Source of the DNA: Symbiodinium natans
Taxonomy: Eukaryota > Sar > Dinophyceae > Suessiales > Symbiodiniaceae
DNA length: 64,000 nt
Direction: 5' to 3'
Assembly: GCA_905221605.1 (NCBI GenBank)
Contig: CAJNDS010000073.1
Span: 125,001-189,000 of the forward strand
Numbering within the stretch: the first letter of the stretch is position 1; every line of letters starts with the position of its first letter. A program made the position numbers and the translations under genes. This document shows, one piece after another, positions 40,843 to 50,552 of the stretch. The notes beneath the pieces are model-generated. The model made no database searches and was not told where the DNA came from. It saw only the letters and a list, made by a program, of their open reading frames with translations.

Positions 40843-41707
40843 ATACTCCTCCCACCCCACCCCCCGCCCCCCACCCCCCTTCCCCCCCCCCCCCCGCCCC
40901 AACCCCCCAAACCCCCCCCCCAACCCCACCCCAACCCCAACCCCCCCACCCCCCAAACCCCAACCCCCCCCCACCCCCCCCCAAACACCACCCCCCACCC
41001 CCCCCCCCCAACCCCCCCCACCCCAACCCCCCCAACCCCCCCCCCCCAACCCCCCCCCCCCCACCCCCCCCCAAAACCCCCAACCCCCCCCAAACCCCAA
41101 CCCCCCCCCCCCCAAACCCCAACCCCCCCGAACCCCAACCCCCCAACCCCAACCCCCCCCAACCCAACCCCCCCACCAACCCCCCCCCCCACACCCCCCC
41201 AACAACCCCCCGCCCCAAACCCCCCCCAACCCCCCACCCCTAACCCTCCCTAACCCTCCCAACCACCCCTGACCCCCCCCCTGACCCCCCTAACCCCCCT
41301 GACCCCCCTTGAACCCCCCCGAACCCCCCCTGAACCCCCCCTGAACCCCCCCCTGAACCCTGAACTTCCCCTCCTGAAAACCCCCCAACCCCCCCCCCCC
41401 CCAACCCCCCCCCCCAAACCCCCCCCCCAACCCCCCCCCCCCCAAACCCCCCCCCAAACCCCCCCCCAACCCCCCCCCCAAACCCCCAACCCCCCCAAAC
41501 CCCCCCCCCCCAACCCCCAAACCCCCCCCCAAACCCCCCCCCCCAAACCCCCCAACCCCACCGCCCCCCCAAACCCCCCCCGCAAAAACCCCCCCCCCCA
41601 ACCCCCCCCAAACCCCCCCCCAACCCACCCCCCCCAACCACCCCCCCCCAACCCCCCCCCCAACCCCCCCCCCCCCCCCCCCCCACCCCCCTCCCCCACC
41701 CCCCCCA
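40843..41707. repeat. C-rich (CCCCCAA)n-type low-complexity tract, ~865 bp
   Basis: Almost only C and A on the plus strand, in units such as CCCCCAAACCCC, with a subset near 41237-41360 reading CCCTAACCCTCCCTAACC and CCCTGAACCCC. It resembles degenerate telomere-type repeat with expanded C runs. All long frames within it (Pro-rich or Gly-rich) are compositional artefacts. Confidence 0.9.
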
Positions 41708-42909
41708 AATTTTAAGGGTTGGCACTTTGCTTTGGACTTGGCTGCGGCCTTTGCGTTGCTCCAGTGCCGCAGAGCGCAGCGCTTGCACACCGGCATGGCA
41801 TGCAAGAGACAGAGCAAGTCAGTTTTTGTCTATGTTAGCAGCAACAGTTATCAAGCCAAGAGTGTTATGATGCGCCGTTGCAGCGTAGGTAAGTATGATC
41901 AGTGGTGCAGGAACGTTTTGCTTTTTGAAAACCACTCTTGTCAAGTTTTGTAACTTGAGGGTAGTTTTGAAAGTCTTTTTAGCCGAGCTGGCAAGCTCCC
42001 AATCGTCATTAATTCCCCAATCAGCACTTATCGTTAAGCTGGTCCACCAATGGTGAAAGCCATGTATCAAACAAGTTCCGCATAACTCGGTTGTCCACTC
42101 CAAGAACAAGCCTTTCTTATCTGGCAAAACATTGAGTGGGGAACACCAAAGCCACAAGCACCAAAAGGGAGCGAAAAGAAAGATTCTGGAAGAAAACATC
42201 ACAACCGCGCCACCACACTTTTGTCTTGCAACAGCTGCAACAACACTGGCAATAGTTCCTGGCCTTGATCTTCCACTTCTGTTTTCCACAAGAGCAAACT
42301 GTCTCTCTTGTCTTTTATTTTCTTCATTCTAGGGGTTTTCCAAAGCCTGCTGTCAAAGCTCAGGCAAAAAGTGAGCCTCGAGTTTCAAAAAGCGTCAGCC
42401 AGACAGTGCCAGTCTAACTGCGAAGCTGTGCAAAAAGTTTGCAGCTTCGAGAATCCGCAGTGCAACGACTGCAAGGACTTGGGGGGGGGGAAAACTAGCG
42501 CTTCCTCTACCTTTCTCTAAATTTGACCATACACACAGATTCCCTTTTTCCTGCCAGAACACATTCTCTCTTTGCGGAAAAGGGGGTCGGGGAGCAGGGT
42601 GTTTAGCATGAGAATCCAACTTCCAAAGATTTTGTTTGCACATCACATTTCGTAACTGAAAAGGCTTCACTGTACAAAGCACAAAAACAAGATACTACTT
42701 GTTCTCAGTAATCGGGATGTTCACTCAGAAGACCATCCACGCAGCAGCTGAGCTCAGCCCAGCAGCCCAGCAGCTTATCAGCATGGTCGCAAACTCACAC
42801 TTCTCAGGCAGAAAGTTCCTCAACTTGCCAATGTATTCTGATTGTAGTTCGCAGCGCTGCATCTTGCCCTTCATGTTAACAATATGAAGTTGATGTACAC
42901 TTCAGGTAC

Positions 42910-43075
42910 AAGATCTTGATGCGGGGTGCATCTCCCGATGTTGATCTTGATCAAACTTCTCGCAGCGCATCCAGAATGTTGATCTTAATGTTGAACTTCT
43001 CGTGGCGCATCTCCAGAATGTAGATCTCGATGTTGAACTTCTTGTGGCGCATCTCCAGAGTGCAGATCTTGATGA
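42910..43075. repeat. 42-bp minisatellite
   Basis: About four units of CGCATCTCCAGAATGT-AGATCT-GATGTTGAACTTCT-GTGG with point differences; the first unit is shortened. No coding potential seen. Confidence 0.8.
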
Positions 43076-43104
43076 GCCAACACCTTTCTAACACCCGCAA
43101 ACCT

Positions 43105-43262
43105 TTGCACCTGAAGAGAACGAAGGAGCTTCGAAAAGATCGAAGGATTTTGAAGGGCTTCGAAGTGGGTAAGAACGAAGGGAAGCTTCAAAGGCTTCGA
43201 AGAGGAGTTTCAAGGTTTCGAAGGCAAGAATGAAGAGGTTTCGAAAGAATTCGAAGGGTGAG
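43105..43262. repeat. TTCGAAG-rich repeat stretch
   Basis: Irregular recurrence of CTTCGAAG/TTCGAAG and GAAGG words, many palindromic (TTCGAA). Spacing is irregular, so it is a motif-rich tract and not a strict tandem array. Confidence 0.6.
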
Positions 43263-44351
43263 ATTGAAGGGGCAAACGAGAAGGCTTTTCTGCAACTTTT
43301 CTCAAACAGTTAAGGAACAGGTGTTAGATGCCACTTGATGCTTGCTTCTGCAGAGCGTTAAGGCTTTAAGGCTACGCTGGCCAGCTCTGGGTGCATAAAG
43401 AGTTTTTTGTTTAGAACATCCAAATGATGCATGTAAGCTGCAGGTCCTGCAGGTCGGTCTGTTACTGTTGCAAGTGAAATTGATGCTGGTGTATGCTGGC
43501 AGGAAATGTGGGCGGAGAGACGGCGCACTGGGACTTATACGCAAAGGCCTACAGGCTCTGTGATGCTCGAAGATTGCTTTGGGCACCTCCTCGTGCAGGA
43601 AAAAGCAGGACAATTGCAATCCACTGCAAATGTCTGTGGAACAGGGTGTTTTTCCACGCAGCTTTGAGTTCCAGATGGGTCGACAAGGCTTGGCCACGCA
43701 TTGGTCTGCAATCTGGTTCAAGTTTGTAAGCGAGTTCAAGATCTTTTGGAGCTTTAGGCTAAGAGAACTTGGGGAGCTGAAAGTGAGTTTCGTGATTATG
43801 GCATTTTTTGTCACCGTTTTCTGGACCTATTGTTGCAGGAGAGGTGCGTCACAAGAAGTTCAACTGTCCGCTTGCTGGAAGGCTTGGCACAGGGTGATCA
43901 TGCATTTCTGGCCTTGTCCCGCTTGGAAGAAGCTGTTTGCTGCCGCTTTGCTGCGGAGTATCTGGTTTTGGGGTTGCTTCTCCATCGGTTGGTTGTAACC
44001 CTGGAAAGGATAAGTCCGCAGCCCGTTCACATGGCTGTGCCAGCACTCTTGCTTCCGCGGGGCAGCAACTGCATCGTTCTTCTAATTGGGTTCCATCATC
44101 GTGTTTGACGCTTGGGCAAACCTGAACCTTTGAAGTTTTGAAGTTCGGTTTGCTCAGAAAGGTTCAGAAAGAGGCAGAGAAAGCTTAGATAGATCTCTAA
44201 AGCGAGTGGAAGCTTTGTGCAGACAGCTTGTTTTGCTGTGTGTTTACAACAACACCTGATCCGTCTCTTTGCAACCTTGAGCTTGTAACCATTCAGAAAT
44301 TTCAACCTCAAGGCCTCTAAGGATGGCAAGCTTACAGTTCAGGATAATTCG

Positions 44352-45816
44352 TTGGACGGTCGCGAAATTAAGGGCGCCCTCCAGGTTTTGCAGGCAATGC
44401 GTCGCAGGGAGATTGCTTGTGCCTTCACAAACCTTGTTAGCTCGAGCAGCTTTATCAACGACACAGTTACGGTGTCCGAAAAACCGGTGGTTCATTCGGT
44501 GGACGAGATAGCTGCCATGGTAGCCCGATTGGGAGCACTTGCCAAGAAGCGAAAGTTCAGAAAGATCTTTGGACTTGAAAGGCTTAAAGACAGGTTGCAT
44601 TGGTTGAAGAGAGCCTCAGGTACTCGTACCTGCCAGTTTACTGTCCGGTCGAGAAAAGAGCGAAAATCTTTCATCAAGTCGCAGTGCCTTTCGGAAGCAC
44701 CAAGGCGGTGTGCTACTTCTTGAGAGTGGCAAGGGCGCTTTGGACGCTTATCGTTCGTGGGACTATTGTGGTGCAACGAACTTTTTCGATGACTTCGTTT
44801 TGCTTGCTCTCGAAAAGGATTGCGCCTCTTCGTGGGAGTCTTTGAATCGCCTGATGAAGATCTTGGGCTGGAAGCTCTCGGATGACAAGGCGACCGATTG
44901 GGCACAAAGATTTGAGGCCCTCGGGGTCGCTTTTGATTTAGAGCGTGCCACGTCCGGTTTCATTGGGGTTGACAACACTGAGAGAAGGAGAGAGGAGCTT
45001 ATCAACCAGCTCGTTGACACCACGGAGAGAGGAACCCTCACACAAAAGGAAGCGTTGCAGCTGAGGGGTCGCCTGCAATTTGCTGAATCTCAGTGTTTTG
45101 GGCGACTGGGAAAGCATTGTCTGAACATCTCACGCCTTCTCAGGTGCGATCGGAGTTCCTGAAAAACTAAGCTGTGCCCTTTTGGACTTCGCAAACCTAC
45201 TGCGGGCCGAAAAGGAAAAGCCCAGGGTAGTGGGTAGGATTTCGTGCAGGCCCTTCATGATCTTGACAGATGCATTCTTCGACCCGGGGTCTGAAACCAA
45301 AGGAGGACTAGGTGGAGTGCTTTTGACAGGCACGGGCTCTGCGATTTCATTCTTCTCCGTGCCAGTCTCAGATAAGGACTGCAATCTTCTAGCAAAGAAG
45401 GATGAGGCGACAGTGATTTCTGAATAGGAGATGTTAGCCGTGTTGATCGGCTTCCTTGTTTTCAAGGAGTTTCTGATGACTAACATTGAGTCAGACGGAG
45501 AGATCGTCGCGGGGATCGGTGTGGTCTCTTATATTGACAATGATGCTGCGAGGTCGCACTGGTCGCAGGAACTGCGAAGAAAGACGTGGCTGGAGCCATT
45601 GTCAAAGATCTGGCGATCGTTGAGACAGAGCATGGGCTCGTACCTTGGTTCGGTCGGGCCGGGACCGAATCCAATCTCGCCGATGAACCGTCGAGATTTG
45701 CTACCGAGCGTGTCAAGGAGCTGGGGTTCGCTGATAAGTCAGGGCTGGCGGTCAAGGTGACTGACCATTTCTTCTTCAAGCTCGAAGGATCGTTGGCGAA
45801 CGAAAAAGAGGGGTAG
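44352..45816 (+). pseudogene. Element C: decayed RT-RNase H of a DIRS/PAT-type element
   Basis: Reverse transcriptase C-terminus split over frames: VAVPFGSTKAVCYFLRVARALW (near 44675-44745), then in the next frame FFDDFVLLALEKD (motif C) and FEALGVAFDLERATSGFIGV, EALQLRGRLQFAESQ (connection). RNase H: PFMILTDAFFDPG (Asp), an in-frame TAG at 45425-45427 just before the Glu-bearing helix, VVSYIDNDAARSHW (Asp), and in another frame GTESNLADEPSRF (final Asp). The same landmarks occur intact in element A, so homology is secure. Nonsense and frameshifts make it non-functional. Confidence 0.8.
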
Positions 45817-46089
45817 CGGGTTAGCCAACGCTCTCTTCTAGAGGGCGAGTATTCCGCTCGAATGTTTTCGGGCTTGACCAGCGTTGGAACACCGATGTGG
45901 GGTGCAGCCCTCTCGGAAGGAGATCTCTGGAGATTGATTCCCCAGCGTTTGAAAAAGAGAGGTATGAGAGCGTACATGCTGCTCTAGCGGCTAGCGCTAG
46001 CGGAATCTTGAAGTCAGATTGAGTTTTTGAGAATTTGAATATTTATACATTCTGTTCATTTGGGCTCAAGCACGGTCCTCGAACAATAA
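45808..46089 (+). repeat. Element C direct repeat B1 (282 bp)
   Basis: Matches 46930-47198 with a few substitutions and a 13-base insertion (extra CTAGCGCTAGCGG near 45992). It overlaps the last codons of the RNase H frame. Near its end is CATTTGGGCTCAAG (46057-46070), one base from the dinoflagellate spliced-leader 3' half. Confidence 0.9.
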
Positions 46090-46621
46090 GCTGCGTTCTT
46101 CGAGTGCTCGCAGAAGATAGGGCTTTATTGTGAGAGGAAAAATTGCGGTGCAATTTTAGTGGCTTGTGCTTTTCGGTGTTTTCTTTGTGAACCTGTCGTG
46201 CTTGAACCGAACTGCATGCTTGATATTGCAGGAATCTTTCATCGTCGCAAGGTGACCGGCTCGAAAAGCCGATTGAAGGAGAAAGAAAATTTTGACCCGC
46301 CCTCCCACCCTACTCAGAGACACATGTACAATGTTCATGCTGTGTGACAGTTGAAGCATTTTCTATTGCCAGAGACTCAAGGAAAGCCACTGCGAGGTGG
46401 GCGTGCAACGCGAAACAAACTACGCGGTCTCGCACTTGGTGGAGTCTTTGCTACTTGTATTGAGTGCTGTGATTGTCCACGCCAGGAATAACCACAATGC
46501 ACCTGTGTCTGTGGATGCTTGTTCTTGGAGCCTTACGTGAGTGCTTGCAGTTACACGCTTTCGTGAATGCATACAGGCTTGGATTTCAAGTGTCTCAACC
46601 ATTGCCCTTTCAGCACTCCCC

Positions 46622-46795
46622 ATGGAGCGCTCTGTGACACGAGCTCAGCTGGAAGACTTTCGCGTGTGGCTTCAGTCCTTGAATATGGATTCCCTGGTCA
46701 AGGTGGCTGAGGTATTGGACGATCTCATGGCAGATCGCGAATTGCAACAGAGAGAGAGGCAGCGACAGCCCGTCGTTCGCAGTGGCAGTTTGTGA
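46622..46795 (+). CDS. Small ORF in the A2-B2 spacer of element C
   Basis: ATG at 46622 gives MERSVTRAQLEDFRVWLQSL ... RERQRQPVVRSGSL, 57 codons, helical and charged. The open frame extends upstream to 46541. It occupies the same position as the ubiquitin-like ORF of element A but is not visibly similar. Could be a positional accessory gene or chance. Confidence 0.3.
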   Translation: MERSVTRAQLEDFRVWLQSLNMDSLVKVAEVLDDLMADRELQQRERQRQPVVRSGSL

Positions 46796-46929
46796 ACCCA
46801 GAACCCACACCCGAGCAGCCACACGAAGCTGCCTCGTCAAGCTCTCAGCATCAACCGAAGAGCTCGTGATCTGTTCTGAACAGCTGTTCTGTGCCCTGAT
46901 TCAGGCCGCTATACTCAGGCCGGACCTGT

Positions 46930-47198
46930 GAGGGGTAGCGGGTTAGCCAACGCTCTCTTCTAGAGGGCGAGTAATCCGCTCGAATGTTTTCGGGCTTGAC
47001 CAGCATTGGAACACCGATGTGGGGTGCAGCCCTCTCGGAAGGAGATCTCTGGAGATTGATTCCCCAGCGTTTGAAAAAGAGAGGTGTGAGAGCGTACATG
47101 CTGCTCTAGCGGAATCTTGAAGTCAGATTGAGTTTTTGAGAATTTGCATATTTATACATTCTGTTCATTTGGGCTCAAGCACGGTCCTCGAACAATAA
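46930..47198 (+). repeat. Element C direct repeat B2 (269 bp), presumed right terminus
   Basis: Second copy of B1. Its final bases, AACAATAA, then diverge from the B1 context. By analogy with element A this is the right end of element C. Confidence 0.85.
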
Positions 47199-48051
47199 CT
47201 GCAAAAGATCGGGTCGTACCTCCGAGATGAAGTCTCGCGTGACCGGCGATTTTGGCCGTGGAAGCCAGCCCCTGGCGTACAACAGGAATTTCGAGGGCTG
47301 GAAAGTTGGTCCGAGGCTGCACTCGTGGCGCGTGAGATCACTCTGCGCCAGGATGTGAATAAAGCCTTGGAAGCGAGCCGCAACACTGCCGAGGCGCGAG
47401 AAATGAGTCCTAAAGGCAGGACAAGCGCCCGCGGAAGAAGAAAGGTGGTGGTGATGGCACCGAGGCTGATACCTCGAAGGCGCAGGTGAGTTTGCCGAGT
47501 GGTGTGGGTGATGCCAAATGCAAGCATTGTGGCCACCCAGGTCACATGGTGTCCTTATGCCAGCTGCAGACCAGTATTCCTCTGGTGGTGGCAGCGGAGA
47601 CAAGAATGGTAAAGGCAAAGGGAAGGGCAAAGGCTCGGGTGGAAAGGGTGACAAGGACGACAAGGCCAAGCAGCCTTGCCGGTTGTTCGCCAATGGGCGC
47701 TGCACCTATGGTGACAAGTGTAGGTTCTCTCATGTCAAAGGAGATGCTGCACATCAGCAGCAGCAGCGGGAACCATCCGAGGATAAGAGCAAGAAGGCCA
47801 AAGCGAAAGCTGCGAAGGCCAAAGCAGCTGCCGCTCCTGATGAGCAAGTCTACCCCTTGTTCGAGGTACCAGTGGGATCAGCGGGAGACCCTGTGCCTCT
47901 TTACGATACCTCGCACCAGACTGTGGAGCCCGGTGCCAAAGGCTGGCGCCATTGGCCGGGAAACATGAGTAAGCTTCCTGCAGACCGGAAGACCGTGGCT
48001 TCCGCGCCCACGCCGGGGTTCAACGCGCAGGGGTCATGTGTTTACTCATAG
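47199..48051 (+). pseudogene. Gag-like fragment with CCHC and CCCH fingers, frameshifted
   Basis: One frame carries GDAKCKHCGHPGHMVSLCQ, a zinc knuckle (CxxCxxxHxxxxC, near 47513-47563). About 47570 the coding passes to the frame from 47557 (MPAADQYSSGGGSGDKNGKG), with Lys/Gly-rich repeats and KQPCRLFANGRCTYGDKCRFSHV, a CCCH finger (47668-47735). Then comes an Ala/Lys-rich stretch (KAKAKAAKAKAAAAPDEQ) and a stop at 48051. Typical of retroelement Gag proteins in this genome. Owner element unclear. Confidence 0.65.
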
Positions 48052-48075
48052 CTGTTTGCTGTTTGAGAAAGATCA

Positions 48076-48100
48076 CCGTACTTTGTCATTTTGGCTCAAG
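48076..48100 (+). other. Spliced-leader relic (dinoflagellate SL 3' half)
   Basis: CATTTTGGCTCAAG (48087-48100) is identical to the last 14 bases of the 22-nt dinoflagellate spliced leader. CCGTA at 48076-48080 matches its start, but six bases replace the normal two between them. Such relics arise when a trans-spliced mRNA is reverse-transcribed and integrated. It lies about 430 bases upstream of element B's recombinase frame. Confidence 0.6.
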
Positions 48101-48533
48101 CCACACACCAAATCAGTACAATGCTGGCTAGCTTTACTTTTGAAGCTTGAACATTGCCTTGTAGAGCAAGAGCAAGACATTTGAGCAAGACATTCGACGC
48201 AGCTTATCTTTACATTGCAATTCTAGGTAGTTCCTTTCCGCATTAGGCGGCGTGCAAGCGTTCCTTTGGGGAACGCGGATGTCGTCTGGCTTCGGCTGGC
48301 TTCCTCTCGGGTATCACATCAGTGATCTCGAGGACTTGGCCTTGCGTAAATTACTTTGGACTTCGGTTTGGGATTTTTCGGATAAAGTTTCACGGCAGCA
48401 GTCTTGCTTTGACATCCACCTGGGTTCCCGAGCTCTTTACGGGCTGCATTCCGTTCCAGTTGATCGTGCAGATCATCTTTGGGCACTCCGCACCACTCCC
48501 CGAAGTCCGCCTTAATTTCCTTTGGTCTTTGAG

Positions 48534-49098
48534 ATGTCCACTGACCTGACACCGCATGCTGCAATCATGGCAGTTGACCTCATTGAACCTCACTCGGGGC
48601 ATCACGCAGAGCAGCCAGTCAGGGTCAAGCGTTATAGGAATAATCTTCTGGGTCCAGGGCGTGCCGCGGCTAGTGATTTGATTGATGCTGTTTCAAATTT
48701 TGATGAAACTTTGGGGGAGAATGTGCCAAGCGAACACTTCCTGTCACCTCCACTACCTGTGTGTTCGCAATCTTTTGTCATGTCTGCAACTCCCAAATCT
48801 TCAGCTGCTTCAGGTTCTTGGTCGGTCGTTGCTTCTTTGCATCCTGGGACGACCCTGGAACGCCCGACATCAAAGTCACATCCTTTGCCGGCACCTAATC
48901 GGACTCTCTGTCCTAGGACTAGGCCCTCGGTTGCTTTGGTTCCTAGCGCAACGCCTTTGCCAGCCCCCACTAGGCTTAATGTACATCGGGCTTACCTGCC
49001 GTTGGAAGCGCCTCTGCCTCCGCCAAACTATCAGCCTGCCCGTGTATACTCAATTTACCCCTCAGAAGCTCACGGCATGCAGTTTCTTGCTCCACTTC
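48534..49098 (+). pseudogene. Element B tyrosine recombinase, N-terminal part (interrupted by element A)
   Basis: ATG 48534 (MSTDLTPHAAIMAVDLIEP); open to the insertion point of element A at 49099. Basic and Ser/Pro-rich. The same phase continues at 60318 beyond element A, so the two pieces were one ORF of roughly 675 codons. No catalytic residues are in this part. Confidence 0.65.
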
Positions 49099-49248
49099 AG
49101 GTAATCGTGCTGTAAGTACAAACCTTTATTTTCCGGAGAAAAATTTTCGAATTCTACGAATGAGAAAGTTTTTCGGCTCAGACGAAGAGAGGCCACAGCC
49201 CTCTCAGCCACAACCCTCGTGGAGAGGGTCCGGGAAAATTTTTCTGCC
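49099..49248 (+). repeat. Element A repeat A1 (left terminus, 150 bp)
   Basis: Identical by eye to 59476-59625 at a constant offset of 10,377. It contains the inverted pair AGAAAAATTTTC (49137-49148) and GAAAATTTTTCT (49234-49245), enclosing a second pair CCCTCTC/GAGAGGG (49199-49205, 49222-49228). Confidence 0.95.
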
Positions 49249-50054
49249 TTCAGCCAAGTGTGCTGGGGGATTAGCGTCCTGCGGCCTGGTGGGGGGAGCG
49301 GGAGCCTCACAGAAGGTCGATGGCGCTTGGAGCTTACATTTCAAGCTTGGTTCTGAAAGCCGAGTTGCCTTCTTGTTCTTGAGCTTTCTTGGAGCATGGT
49401 GCGTTGTTGTAGTCTGAGCCAGGACGCAATTTAAGGTTTCTTTTCTCCAGGTCTTTCTTGGAGACTTTGTGAGTGCGTTGGTTGCTGTGCATTGCTGTCG
49501 CTGGAAGTTTGCTGGAGCGCAGGTAGATTCCTGGAGACGAGCTAGTGTCTTAGGTTTCAGAACTTGCTGCAGCTGGTAGCTGTTCTCGTCGACTGCGAGA
49601 GTTGTACATGTCAGGTCAAAATATTTTATCTTGCACGGAACCAAGTTTAGAAGCTTTGGCCTGGGTGTAGAAGCAACCTTGTCCATACGTTTCTCCTGCA
49701 GCAGAATTAGGAATCAGCTTGCGCAGTTCACGCCCCGTTCAGGCATCTTGATGTGGGGACCTGGAGTGCCCTCCTCGTTAGCAGATGGCCAAGCAAAAGG
49801 TTCAGCAGCGTGTCCGTCCTGCCCTGACAACAGGTCCTAGACGCTAAGGCACGGAAGGGATGAGCAATCAGTGCTTGCATTTGCACTGTCTCTGGAGTCC
49901 GCTGCGTGGTTTGTGTTTTTGAAGCATGTGAGTTTGTGTTGGACCTTTGCAGATAGAACCACATCGTCAAATGAACACTGCCGCACTTCAGGTGGTGTCC
50001 TTCGAAGTGAGAAGTCTTCGGGGAGAATTATAATGCATGGGCAGTTCCAAGAAT

Positions 50055-50309
50055 GCTGCAAGGGCAGCTCAAGAGAGATCAAGCTGCTAAGGCAGTCGTG
50101 GTCAAAGATCGGCTGAAGGGTCAGCTCGATGAGATCTGTTGCAAGGGCAACTCAAATAGTTTTGCTGCAAGGGCAGCTGAAGATGGCAAGGGCCAATATT
50201 CAAGGCACGCAATGAGTGTGCTTCATACATCGCTGCAAGGGCAGCCCATTCTTTCAGGCCGTGACGATAGCCAAATCCGGCAAGGGCCGGCAAGAGGTGC
50301 AAGGGCACC
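50055..50309 (+). other. Array of eight short hairpins with GC-AAGG-GC core (element A leader)
   Basis: Stem-loops: GCTGC-AAGG-GCAGC (50055, 50164, 50232), GTTGC-AAGG-GCAAC (50138), CCGGC-AAGG-GCCGG (50277), GGTGC-AAGG-GCACC (50296), TGGC-AAGG-GCCA (50184) and GCTGA-AGGG-TCAGC (50112). The outer stem changes on both arms together while the loop and closing C-G stay fixed. That is covariation, pointing to selection on folded RNA (or single-stranded DNA). It lies 5' of the first ORF, where packaging, translation or priming signals would sit. Confidence 0.75.
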
Positions 50310-50552
50310 GATCAGTCGTCTAGTAGAGACGAGAGGTTCTCTCGAGAGCTTGAAAACAGAAAGATTGCAAGCTGCGATCGACTCAGCACTTAATTGCACA
50401 TTTCAAGGGAAAGTCGTGCTGACATCTGAGTTTATTCTTCCAAACCTGAATCTCTGTCGGTTCAAAAAAAAAAAAGAGAGAGACAAAAAGGGTAGCGAAG
50501 GCTCTGAGAGGAAACAAAAGCCAGGGGGCAAAGAAAAGAGGCGTAAGCCCAG

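Larger units (their letters stand above)
41708..44351. other. No recognisable gene; two local repeat arrays
   Basis: Short frames only. Contains a 42-bp tandem repeat at about 42910-43075 and a GAAGG/TTCGAAG-rich stretch at 43105-43262. The left end of element C should lie in or before this stretch but could not be found. Confidence 0.45.
44352..47198 (+). mobile_element. Element C: right-hand remnant of a PAT-type tyrosine-recombinase retrotransposon
   Basis: RT-RNase H remnant followed by a B1/B2 pair of direct repeats (45808-46089 and 46930-47198) flanking a spacer with a small ORF. This is the same right-end layout as element A. No left repeat, recombinase or Gag was found to the left, so the copy is truncated or rearranged. 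To its right is a Gag-like frame. Confidence 0.65.

Noticed and set aside
40805..41788. Several long Pro-rich (+) and Gly-rich (-) open frames
   Set aside because: They arise from the C/A-only composition of the low-complexity tract. All frames are open on both strands and none has an independent motif.
42915..43075. CRISPR-like spaced repeat
   Set aside because: The 42-bp units are contiguous with no unique spacers; an ordinary minisatellite in a eukaryotic context.
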